A program made the position numbers and the translations under genes. DNA of 64,000 nucleotides, taken from NCBI GenBank assembly GCA_938015595.1, contig CALLPI010000011.1, forward strand, positions 1 to 64,000. The letters are read 5' to 3'. Under the pieces are notes generated by a model. That model ran no database searches and was not told the origin of the DNA. It saw nothing but the letters and a program-made list of their open reading frames with translations. Source of the stretch: an uncultured Saprospiraceae bacterium. Its GTDB lineage: Bacteria; Bacteroidota; Bacteroidia; Chitinophagales; Saprospiraceae. This document shows positions 1-8,961 of this stretch, piece after piece (the stretch's first letter is position 1; each line of letters starts with the position of its first letter).

Positions 1-1
1 T

Positions 2-3000
2 CGCATCCGTGTGATCAACCAGGGCCAGATAGCAGCCGACAGCATACTGATCAGCGACTACGTGCCAGGCGCGATGACGTTTGAGACGGGCATCACGGGC
101 AACGTGAACTGGATGCTAGTGGGGCCGAGCTTAGTACAGCGCACGCTGACGGTAGCGGACGGCGACCTGCCGGCGGGCGGTTTGCAGCCGGGCGATTCGG
201 TAGAGGTGAGTTTGTACCTGACGTTGAACGCGCCGCTGCCGGCGGGACAGTCTGTTACGAACTTTGCGGAGATTACCTCTGCGACGGATGAAAATGGCGA
301 TCCGCAGCAGGACATAGACTCTACACCGGATAGCGACCCGAGCAACGACAACTATATTACAGACAACGACGTGAGCGGCAACGGAAACGCGGGCGAAGAC
401 GAGGACGACCACGATGGTGCTACCATCACGACGCGTGCATTTGACCTGGCGTTGATCAAGTTGCTGGCACCGGGTCAGTCTTCGACGGTGCAGCCTGGAG
501 ATACGATCCACTACCGCATCCGTGTGATCAACCAGGGCCAGATAGCAGCCGACAGCATACTGGTCACAGATTATTACCCATTGAGCTATCTATTCTTCGA
601 GCCAGGTATTACAGGCAATGCCAACTGGTTTGTACCGATGTCCTTCTCCTGGCCCTTACCAGTGAATGTTAATGTGGTACAGCGCTGGCTTACGGTGGCT
701 GGCGGTGACCTGCCTCCAGGTGGCTTACAGCCTGGTCAGCAGGTAGAGGTCAGTTTGTTCTTAACTTTGACCAGTCCGCTGCCGCCCAACACCATGATAC
801 GCAACTTTGCGGAGATTACCTCTGCAACAGATGAAAATGGTGATCCGCAGCAGGATATAGACTCTACACCCGACGGTGTACGCGACAACGACGTGGTGAA
901 TAATGACAACGATGTGAGCGGCAATGGCAACCTGGGCGAAGACGAAGACGATCACGATTACGCCGATGTATTCACGCGCATATTCGACCTGGCGTTGATT
1001 AAGGAATTGGCTCCAGGACAATCGCCGCTGGTACAGCCTGGCGACACGGTAACGTTCCGCATATTCGTATTCAATCAAGGAACGATTCCTGCAGACAATA
1101 TCCTGCTGACAGACTATGTACCTGCTGGCATGACCTTCAGTCCGGCACTCAACCCCGGTTGGTTGGTGAACACGTTTAACAATAGTGTGAACTATACCAT
1201 GACGGTGGCCAATGGCGATTTGCCGACAGGTGGCCTGGCACCGCTGGGTACAGCTTTCGTGGATATCCGCTTGATCGTCAATGCGCCGCTTACTGCCGGA
1301 ACCAACCTGGTGAACTGGGCGGAAATATCGAACGCCACTGATCAGAACGGCGATCCGCAGGTGGATATTGACTCTGAGACTTACGGTCCGAACGATACCA
1401 ACGACGACCCGTACTTTCAGGACAATGAGATCAGCGGTAACGGTCTTGGCGGTGAAGATATGGACGACCACGACCAGGCTACGGTCATCGTACGCGTATT
1501 TGACCTGGCGCTCTACAAAGTGCTTAGCCCAGGACAGCCTATAGTGGTGCGCCCTGGCGATACAGTGAGCTACACCATCACAGTGGTGAACCAGGGTACT
1601 ATACCTGCTGATAACATCCAGATCACGGATTACGTGCCGGCTAATATGTTCTTCGACGGGCCGCTCAATCCGAGCTGGACACTTGTAGCTGGTCGTCCGC
1701 GCATCACACTGACGGTAGCCAACGGCTTGCTGCCTGCGAGTGGCCTGCTGCCTGGTCAATCAGCTTCAGTAGTGCTACGCCTGATATTGGATTCGCCGCT
1801 GCCGCCGGGATTGAGCCTGGTGAATTTTGCGGAAATCAGCGCGCCAGCTACTGATCAGAATGGCAATCCGCAAGTAGATGTGGACTCTTCGCCGGATACC
1901 AACCCGAACAACGACTTGTACCTGCAAGATAACTACATTGACGGCAACGGTTTGGCTGGTGGCGATGAAGACGACCATGACGGCGCTGAAATTATCACCG
2001 AGTTCTTCGATCTGGCGCTCTATAAGCAGCGCTCACCAGGCCAGCCGCTATACGTAAATCCGGGGGATACGCTCAGCTTCACCATCACAGTGGTGAACCA
2101 GGGTATGATCCCAGCTGACAATATTCAAGTAACGGATTATCTGCCGGCTACTATGTTCTTCGATGCAGCGCTCAACCCGCAGTGGCAGTTCATTGCTGGT
2201 CGTCCGCGCATCACGCTAACGGTGGCCAACGGCCTGCTGCCTGCTGGCGGCTTGCTGCCCGGGCAGTCGGCTTCGGTAGTGCTGCGTGTAATACTAGACA
2301 ATCCGCTACCGCCGAACACCACACATTATAACTTTGCGGAAATCAGTTCGGCTACCGATGCCAACGGCAATCCGCAGCAGGATGTGGATTCTACGCCGGA
2401 CGGTAATCCGAACAACGACCTGTACCTGATAGATGATTACATTGACGGCAACGGCTTGCTGGGTGGCGATGAAGACGACCATGACGGTGCCGAGGTCATC
2501 ACCAACGTATTCGACCTCGCCATGGTGAAAGTGCTTTCGCCTGGTCAGGATGCCTTTGTATCTCCTGGCGACACGGTAAGTTTCACCATTACGGTGTTCA
2601 ATCAGGGTAGCATTGCCGCTAACAATATTACAGTGACCGACTACGTACCGACGAACATGTCCTTCAACGCAGCCCTCAACCCAGGTTGGACTTTGGTGGG
2701 AGGTCATCCGACCATCACACTCACTGTGGCTAACGGGCTGCTGCCTGCCGGTGGCTTACTGCCAGGTACTACAGTCTCTGTGATCATTCGCCTAGTGGTA
2801 GCCTCGCCTTTGCAACCGGGCACACAACTGGTAAACCGCGCGGAAATCAGCAGTGCTACAGACACCAACGGCGGTGCCCAAACCGACGTGGACTCCTCGC
2901 CAGATACCAACCCGGATAATGATCCGTTCTACCAAGACAACGAAATCAGCGGCAATGGCTTGGCTGGCGAAGACGAAGATGATCATGACATTGCTGTGAT

Positions 3001-3510
3001 AACTATCAAAGTGTTTGACCTCGCCCTCATTAAGACACTGGGCGATGGGCAACCAGCAGTAGTCAATCCACTGGACACGGTCAAGTTCGACATCACCGTC
3101 ATCAACCAAGGACAAATTGCTGCCGATAATATTGTCATTACGGATTACGTGCCGGCGGGTATGCAATTTGTAGCCTCCATCAACCCAAGTTGGACCTTGG
3201 TAAGCGGCAATCCGACTACCACTATTAGCGTGGCTGGTGGGCAATTGCCGGCGGGCGGCTTGTTGCCTGGCTACTCTTACACGGTATCTATCTTCCTGGT
3301 GGTGAACGACAGTATTGAACAGGGTACCGACCTGCTGAACTTTGCAGAGATCAGCGGTGCTACCGATGCCAACGGCAATCCGGTCAACGACATTGACTCT
3401 ACGCCGGATGCTGATCCGAATAACGACATCGTCAATGGAGACAACAACGTGACAGGCAATGGCTTAGCTGGCGGTGATGAAGATGACCATGACTTTGCAC
3501 TGGTAGATGT
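2..3510 (+). repeat. Tandem DUF11 coding repeats, about 168-181 codons each
   Basis: Seven consecutive units, the first truncated by the window edge, start at bases 440, 983, 1499, 2006, 2510 and 3014 after the partial unit. Bases 3-50 recur almost unchanged at 517-564. The block at 265-330 recurs at 809-874 with only a few third-position changes. Units 4 and 5 (1499-2505) are also very alike. Later units are more diverged, so neighbours near the 5' side have been duplicated or homogenised recently. Confidence 0.9.
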
Positions 3511-6500
3511 ATCTTGCTACAAGTCGGCTGGTCAGAACACCACTATCCAGGTATGCCGCGGGTGTAGTGCCTCCTCTGTAGTGGTGGACTTCTTTGGCTC
3601 GCTCGAAGGCAATCCGTCACCTGGCGGTATATGGGCTGACCTGGACAACACCGGCCTCGACCTGAGCAATCCACGCGCAGTGACCGTCACCGGCTTGCAG
3701 CCTGGCAACTATCGCTTCTCTTACACCATACCTGCAGTGAACAACTGTCCGGCCAAGACAGCCATCCTCACCGTGCAGGTAGTGAGTATTGAGAATCTGA
3801 TTTGCAACGCCAACGTAAACATCTCACTGGGCGAAAACTGTATGGCCACCATCACAGCCGATGCCATCCTGCAAGGCAACATCCCGTGCTTCTCGGCATT
3901 CCAGGTGGATATCATCCACCCGATTACCGGTGCTAGCCTGGGCAATACCATTACCTCGCAGTTCATCGGCCAGACGCTCTTCGTCAAGGTGTTTGACCCG
4001 CAGTGTAACAACCACTGCTGGGGTACCATCAAAGTAGAAGACAAGGTGCCGCCGGTTATCACCTGCCCGCCGAATACTAGCCAAGCCACAGTAACCGAGA
4101 CCGTGCAATACATAGACGGCGCACTGGCGACTACCGACCCGCAATTCGAACCAGTTAACTGGGGTTGCTTCCTCGACTTGGCTAACCCAGCACCAGGCAA
4201 TCACTACTACGATACCTATACCTTCACAGTAAGCCAGCCAGATATTTACACCTTCTCGCTGCGCACTGACTGGAATGACGGTATCGTGGCGCTCTTCCAA
4301 GGGCCGTTCAACCCGAACGAACCCTGCGAAAACATGATTGCAGAAGTGGACGACAACCTGACTGGTACGGGCGCGGTGAATAATCCGTTTGACCCGACCC
4401 TGCGCCTGACCCTGCCGCTGCAGCCTGGCGTAACTTACACATTGCTCACTACTTCGTTTGGCGCCGATGTGACGGGTACGTATCGCTACACGGTGTTTAG
4501 CGACGGCAACGGCTTGATAAATGGCGTACCGACCAGCCAACTTACTGGCCAACGCGACCTGATCTGTACAGACATCAACCAGATACTGAACAACTCGAAC
4601 AGCCCGCAATTGACAGGTATGGCTACGGCAGTGGATAACTGCGCCAATCCAGTGACAGATATCACCTTCACTGACCTGCTACTGACCGACGGCGGTAGCT
4701 GCCAGGATGCGGTGATCCTGCGCCGCTGGAGCGCACGTGACAACTACGGCAACGCCGCCGAGTGCGTCCAGGAAATCCGCGTGCGCAAGGCGCATACTTC
4801 GGATGTGATCTTGCCGCCATTCACGGTTACGGTAGACTGCGACGTGCAGTTCCCGACTGATGCCAATGGCAACCCCCATCCGTCGCTCACGGGCTATCCA
4901 TTCCTCTACACGGCGTTTGGTATCCAGAACTTGAACGAGACGTACTGTAATCTGGCCGCCCAGTATCAGGACGAACCACGCATCGAAGTATGCGCCGGCT
5001 CTTACAAGTTTATCCGCCGCTGGACGGTGTTCAACTGGTGCAACCCAGCTTCTACCTTCACCTATCGTCAGTTGATCAAAGTAGGCGACTTCACCGCCCC
5101 ACAGATCACTTGCCCGACGGTAGTAGATGCTTGGGGCAACCCGCAGGATCCACCGGTTTACATTACTGATCCGTTCGGATGCACGGCTACTATCAATGTG
5201 CCTATGCCCACGGTGAGTGATAACTGCTCCGGTGCTACAGTGCGCACGGAATTGGTAGCGCTGGTAGAGGTGCCGGTACTCAACCAATATGGCCAGCAAA
5301 TTGGTACTACACAACAAGAACAGTTGCTTGCTACCATCATGCCAGGCCAGAACCGTATCGTAAGCAATGTGCAGATTGGCTCCAACTACTTCTTCCGTTA
5401 CATTGCTACTGATGCCTGCGGCAATAGCGCCGAGCTGACCTGCCCGTTCGTGGTACGCGACAGTATCGAACCTAACGCCGTGTGCAACGACCAACTCAAC
5501 GTATCGCTCAACGGCGGTGGCACAGCGCGCGTATTTGCTGCTGACTTGGACGAAGGCAGCAACGACAACTGCGGCCTGGCCGAGATCAAGGTGCGCCGCC
5601 GTATAGAAACCAATGACTTGTGCGCACCCATAACAGCTACATTCAGCGACTGGGCCGACTTTGTGGACTTTAACTGCTGCGATGCTGGCCAGCGCGTACG
5701 CATTGAGTTGCGGGTAACGGACGTCAGCGGCAACACGAACATCTGTTGGCAGGAAGTGCTGGTGGAAGACAAAATACGTCCGTTCTGCCATGCACCGCAC
5801 AACGTGAGCGTGAACTGCAACGACCTGCCCTACGACTTTGACCCGACGAACCTGACGCAGTTGCGTCAACTCTTCGGCGAAGCTACAGCAGAAGATAACT
5901 GTGCTGCTTCGGTGCAGGAGTTGGAGCCGATAGTGAATCTGCACGACTGCGGCTGGGGCACGATTATTCGCCGCTTCAGGGCTACGGATGGTTTCGGCAA
6001 TATCAGCGCCAACCAGTGCCAGCAAGTGATCACCATTAATGAGGTGCACAACTACGAAATCCGCTTCCCCAAAGATGCGGAAGCCAACTGCGGAGTGGCA
6101 TCGCCGGATACGATTCTGTACAACGAGATTGCCTGCGACCTGCTAGCCGTGAGCGTGCACGACGATACGTTGAGCGCCTCAGGTACAGAGTGCTACAAGA
6201 TCCTGCGTACGTATAGGGTGATCAACTGGTGTGAGTACGACGGCCAGTCTGATCCGATCATCGTGGGCCGCGACGAAGACTGCGACAATAACCCTGGCGA
6301 TGAACACATCTGGGTGTTGGTACGCCCCAACGGCGTAGCATACTACGACCGAGACAACGCCGAGGGTAACAACGTGCCAGCGGCCTTCGCAAAAGCGACG
6401 AGCTGCGATGGGCAGACCAACCCTGCCGGCCACTGGACTAACTCGAATCTGAAGCCTTCGATACGCTCTCGCGGCTACTGGCAATACACGCAGCACATAA

Positions 6501-8485
6501 AAGTGTACGACAATGTGCGTCCTACTATTGCTATTGACTCCCTCCAGCCGTTCTGCAGCTATGACAGCCCGACGCAGGCTGATCCCGTATGCGAAGGCCC
6601 TGTGCAAGTGCCGTTCACGGTAGAGGAAGTATGTACGCCTAACGATGTAACAGTGAAGGTATTCCTTGATGCGTTCAGCGACGGTGCATTCCCGTACGAC
6701 TACAACGTACGCCGTAATCCAGATGGTGTCATCTCAGGTAATACTAGCGTATTGACCATCGAGGGCAGCTACCCGAGCTACACGGTAGTAAGCCAGGGTC
6801 AAGGTTGGCCAATTGGTGTGCATAAGCTGGAAATCCATGCAGAAGACGGCTGCGGCAACGTAACGAGCTTAAGTACACTGGTAGAAGTGCGCGACTGCAA
6901 GGCGCCCACCCCGATCTGCCACAATGGCTTGACGGTGACGTTGATGGGTGTAGACAGCAACAACGATGGGGTAGTAGATGGCGGTATGGCGGCAGTATGG
7001 GCTACGGACTTTGTGGCCAGCCCGATTACAGACTGCTCGCTGCCAATACGCTACTCGATCCGTCGAGTGGGGCAAGCACCGGATATCAACCGCACGGGTG
7101 TGAACTTCACTTGCGCAGACTACAATGCCGCTGATGGCACAGAAGGCACGCTGCACATTATCTACGTAGATGCATGGGATGCCGCAGGCAACCGCGACTT
7201 CTGCGAGACATACGTTCGGGTACAAGACCAGAGCGGCGTGTGCACTGGTCCGGCTCAAGGTTCAATAACTGGTACGATACGCAACGAAGCCCAGCAACCG
7301 GTACAAGGCGTGGATGTTTCGCTGAGCGGCTCGATAACGGCCAGCGTGACTACGCCAGTGTCTGGGGTGTACTTGTTCAGCAACTTAGAGCCACTACATG
7401 ACTACACATTAACGCCAGTGCTGGATCGCAACTACCTGAACGGCGTGACGACGTTTGACCTGGTGCTCATCCAGCGTCATATCCTGACGGTGCAACTCCT
7501 GGATAGCCCGTACAAGATGATAGCGGCAGACGCCAACAACTCTGGCAGCATCACCACAACGGACGTGATCATGCTGCGCCGTCTGATTCTGAACGTGATA
7601 GACGACCTGCCCAACAACACGAGTTGGCGCTTCATACCGCGTAGCTACGTGTTCCCTGTACCGACCAACCCGTGGTTCGAGCCCTTCCCCGAGGTGATCA
7701 ACGTGAACAACCTGAACGGAGCGGTAATAGACCAAGACTTCTTAGCCGTGAAAATAGGGGATGTGAACGGCTCTGCTGTGCCAAATGCCACGGTGACAAG
7801 TGACCGTAGTCTGCAAGGGCGCTTCTGGTTTGAACTGGAAGAACAGCGCCTGAAAGCAGGCGACCGCATAGAAGTGCCGGTGCGTGGGCGTGATATGGAG
7901 CGCATCCTCGGCTACCAGTTGACTTTGAGCTTTGACCGCACAGCGTTGAGCCTGGAAGACATCAAGCCCGGAGTGGCACAGGAGGGCAACTTCGGCCTGC
8001 GGTTCATAGGTGAGGGTCTGTTGACGATGAGTTGGCACGACCTGAGTGGACGCAGCCAGGCGAAGTCCGACCAGATATTGTTCACGCTGGTATTCCGCGC
8101 GGATGCGTCGGGTATGCTGAGCGATATGCTGCGCGTAGAGAGCAGTAAGACGATAGCAGAGGCTTACGACCGCGAGGGGCGTCGCCTGGATATAGGCTTG
8201 CACTTTGGTGTGCGCGAGGTAGTACAGAACTACGCATTGTATCAGAACCAGCCCAACCCGTACAACGAGCGCACGATGATTCGCTTCTACCTGCCGCAGG
8301 CAGGCGAGGCGACGCTGACCATCACGGATGTGCGAGGCCGCGTGCTCAAGGTATTCAAAGGTGAGTATGGTGCCGGTTTGCATCAAATAGAGCTGGACGG
8401 CGAACAACTGCCAGTGGGTGTATTGCAATACACCCTGACGAGCAGGGATTTCACGGCCACGCGCAAGATGGTGCGCACCAGATAA
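2..8485 (+). CDS. Giant DUF11-repeat secreted protein with T9SS type A tail (5' partial)
   Basis: The frame is open from the first bases, so the true start lies upstream; at least 2,827 codons are visible. Counting residue 1 at base 11, an incomplete DUF11-like repeat is followed by six full ones starting at residues 144, 325, 497, 666, 834 and 1002. Each opens with FDLAxxK and closes with an acidic DNDVSGNGNAGEDEDDHD-like motif. Residues about 1170-2415 form a cysteine-rich region with HYR/Ig-like modules marked by VEDKxxPxxxC. A carboxypeptidase-regulatory-like module begins near 2417, a dockerin-like segment (ADANNSGSITTTDVIMLRR) near 2507 and a cohesin-like segment near 2605. The T9SS sorting domain (NQPNPYNERT) starts near 2746. 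The family is exported across the outer membrane and anchored or released at the surface; an adhesin or structural role is inferred. No enzymatic motif was seen. Confidence 0.93.
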   Translation, partial: RIRVINQGQIAADSILISDYVPGAMTFETGITGNVNWMLVGPSLVQRTLTVADGDLPAGGLQPGDSVEVSLYLTLNAPLPAGQSVTNFAEITSATDENGDPQQDIDSTPDSDPSNDNYITDNDVSGNGNAGEDEDDHDGATITTRAFDLALIKLLAPGQSSTVQPGDTIHYRIRVINQGQIAADSILVTDYYPLSYLFFEPGITGNANWFVPMSFSWPLPVNVNVVQRWLTVAGGDLPPGGLQPGQQVEVSLFLTLTSPLPPNTMIRNFAEITSATDENGDPQQDIDSTPDGVRDNDVVNNDNDVSGNGNLGEDEDDHDYADVFTRIFDLALIKELAPGQSPLVQPGDTVTFRIFVFNQGTIPADNILLTDYVPAGMTFSPALNPGWLVNTFNNSVNYTMTVANGDLPTGGLAPLGTAFVDIRLIVNAPLTAGTNLVNWAEISNATDQNGDPQVDIDSETYGPNDTNDDPYFQDNEISGNGLGGEDMDDHDQATVIVRVFDLALYKVLSPGQPIVVRPGDTVSYTITVVNQGTIPADNIQITDYVPANMFFDGPLNPSWTLVAGRPRITLTVANGLLPASGLLPGQSASVVLRLILDSPLPPGLSLVNFAEISAPATDQNGNPQVDVDSSPDTNPNNDLYLQDNYIDGNGLAGGDEDDHDGAEIITEFFDLALYKQRSPGQPLYVNPGDTLSFTITVVNQGMIPADNIQVTDYLPATMFFDAALNPQWQFIAGRPRITLTVANGLLPAGGLLPGQSASVVLRVILDNPLPPNTTHYNFAEISSATDANGNPQQDVDSTPDGNPNNDLYLIDDYIDGNGLLGGDEDDHDGAEVITNVFDLAMVKVLSPGQDAFVSPGDTVSFTITVFNQGSIAANNITVTDYVPTNMSFNAALNPGWTLVGGHPTITLTVANGLLPAGGLLPGTTVSVIIRLVVASPLQPGTQLVNRAEISSATDTNGGAQTDVDSSPDTNPDNDPFYQDNEISGNGLAGEDEDDHDIAVITIKVFDLALIKTLGDGQPAVVNPLDTVKFDITVINQGQIAADNIVITDYVPAGMQFVASINPSWTLVSGNPTTTISVAGGQLPAGGLLPGYSYTVSIFLVVNDSIEQGTDLLNFAEISGATDANGNPVNDIDSTPDADPNNDIVNGDNNVTGNGLAGGDEDDHDFALVDVSCYKSAGQNTTIQVCRGCSASSVVVDFFGSLEGNPSPGGIWADLDNTGLDLSNPRAVTVTGLQPGNYRFSYTIPAVNNCPAKTAILTVQVVSIENLICNANVNISLGENCMATITADAILQGNIPCFSAFQVDIIHPITGASLGNTITSQFIGQTLFVKVFDPQCNNHCWGTIKVEDKVPPVITCPPNTSQATVTETVQYIDGALATTDPQFEPVNWGCFLDLANPAPGNHYYDTYTFTVSQPDIYTFSLRTDWNDGIVALFQGPFNPNEPCENMIAEVDDNLTGTGAVNNPFDPTLRLTLPLQPGVTYTLLTTSFGADVTGTYRYTVFSDGNGLINGVPTSQLTGQRDLICTDINQILNNSNSPQLTGMATAVDNCANPVTDITFTDLLLTDGGSCQDAVILRRWSARDNYGNAAECVQEIRVRKAHTSDVILPPFTVTVDCDVQFPTDANGNPHPSLTGYPFLYTAFGIQNLNETYCNLAAQYQDEPRIEVCAGSYKFIRRWTVFNWCNPASTFTYRQLIKVGDFTAPQITCPTVVDAWGNPQDPPVYITDPFGCTATINVPMPTVSDNCSGATVRTELVALVEVPVLNQYGQQIGTTQQEQLLATIMPGQNRIVSNVQIGSNYFFRYIATDACGNSAELTCPFVVRDSIEPNAVCNDQLNVSLNGGGTARVFAADLDEGSNDNCGLAEIKVRRRIETNDLCAPITATFSDWADFVDFNCCDAGQRVRIELRVTDVSGNTNICWQEVLVEDKIRPFCHAPHNVSVNCNDLPYDFDPTNLTQLRQLFGEATAEDNCAASVQELEPIVNLHDCGWGTIIRRFRATDGFGNISANQCQQVITINEVHNYEIRFPKDAEANCGVASPDTILYNEIACDLLAVSVHDDTLSASGTECYKILRTYRVINWCEYDGQSDPIIVGRDEDCDNNPGDEHIWVLVRPNGVAYYDRDNAEGNNVPAAFAKATSCDGQTNPAGHWTNSNLKPSIRSRGYWQYTQHIKVYDNVRPTIAIDSLQPFCSYDSPTQADPVCEGPVQVPFTVEEVCTPNDVTVKVFLDAFSDGAFPYDYNVRRNPDGVISGNTSVLTIEGSYPSYTVVSQGQGWPIGVHKLEIHAEDGCGNVTSLSTLVEVRDCKAPTPICHNGLTVTLMGVDSNNDGVVDGGMAAVWATDFVASPITDCSLPIRYSIRRVGQAPDINRTGVNFTCADYNAADGTEGTLHIIYVDAWDAAGNRDFCETYVRVQDQSGVCTGPAQGSITGTIRNEAQQPVQGVDVSLSGSITASVTTPVSGVYLFSNLEPLHDYTLTPVLDRNYLNGVTTFDLVLIQRHILTVQLLDSPYKMIAADANNSGSITTTDVIMLRRLILNVIDDLPNNTSWRFIPRSYVFPVPTNPWFEPFPEVINVNNLNGAVIDQDFLAVKIGDVNGSAVPNATVTSDRSLQGRFWFELEEQRLKAGDRIEVPVRGRDMERILGYQLTLSFDRTALSLEDIKPGVAQEGNFGLRFIGEGLLTMSWHDLSGRSQAKSDQILFTLVFRADASGMLSDMLRVESSKTIAEAYDREGRRLDIGLHFGVREVVQNYALYQNQPNPYNERTMIRFYLPQAGEATLTITDVRGRVLKVFKGEYGAGLHQIELDGEQLPVGVLQYTLTSRDFTATRKMVRTR

Positions 8486-8513
8486 CGTTAGGGAGAAATT
8501 GTTTCAAGTGTAA

Positions 8514-8549
8514 GTAAGCAGCGTCTATTGTAAAAATAGCGCTGCTTAC
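8514..8549 (+). other. Perfect long hairpin just after the giant gene
   Basis: GTAAGCAGCG (8514-8523) pairs with CGCTGCTTAC (8540-8549). Inside it, CTATT (8525-8529) pairs with AATAG (8535-8539), leaving one unpaired T and a five-base loop. No T-run follows, so alone it is not a classical intrinsic terminator; it may protect the mRNA end or act with the terminator 18 nt downstream. Confidence 0.6.
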
Positions 8550-8566
8550 CCAAGCTATAAAAAGGC

Positions 8567-8605
8567 AACCGCCAGCCGGAGCAAAAGCCGGCTGGCGGTT
8601 TTTTT
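8567..8605 (+). terminator. Intrinsic terminator of the giant gene
   Basis: A 13-bp perfect stem, AACCGCCAGCCGG (8567-8579) with CCGGCTGGCGGTT (8588-8600), has an 8-base loop and is followed by five further T residues. An A-run at 8559-8563 could make it partly bidirectional. Confidence 0.85.
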
Positions 8606-8637
8606 GTAGGCGAGTATGTCACGTCGTTCGCTAAGCT

Positions 8638-8814
8638 GTGGACAATGCCATCAAAGGATTTGGAAAGAAACTGCCCATAGACGCGCGCCAGCAGAGCTTT
8701 ACAATAACTTTTAGTGAACCTGCAGATGCTGCCGTCCCAGTTTTTTACCTGAAATATGGGCTAAGTGACTTGCCTGGTTCTCATCTATTGCAGACTACTG
8801 CCAGCACAATATAG
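8638..8814 (+). pseudogene. Short open frame, possible gene remnant
   Basis: A GTG-initiated frame of 58 codons sits in the 446-bp gap between two large genes. Its translation looks protein-like: it contains FTITFSEPADAAVPVFYLKY and ends in TTASTI. There is no ATG, a stop lies just two codons upstream, and no domain is recognised. It could be a small gene, the tail of a decayed gene, or chance. The rest of the 8606-8931 gap shows nothing except a weak TACCTTTA (8904-8911) that could be a -7 element for the next gene. Confidence 0.22.
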
Positions 8815-8961
8815 TGCGCACGGGGTAGTACGAGGAGTATTTCGGGGCAATAGAATGCTAAAGGTAAATCTACAGCGCTGGACATTTTCTGTCAGACTTT
8901 AACTACCTTTATCGCCGTTATAGCAGGGGCTTTGGCATCAGAGACCCGCGAACATCGCACT

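Noticed and set aside
1-3510. Regular DNA repeats that could suggest a CRISPR or satellite array
   Set aside because: The repeats are about 500 bp, in frame and encode DUF11 domains.
4679-6049. Long minus-strand frame of 456 codons inside the giant gene
   Set aside because: It is the antisense shadow of the cysteine-rich coding region and has no start context or domain pattern.
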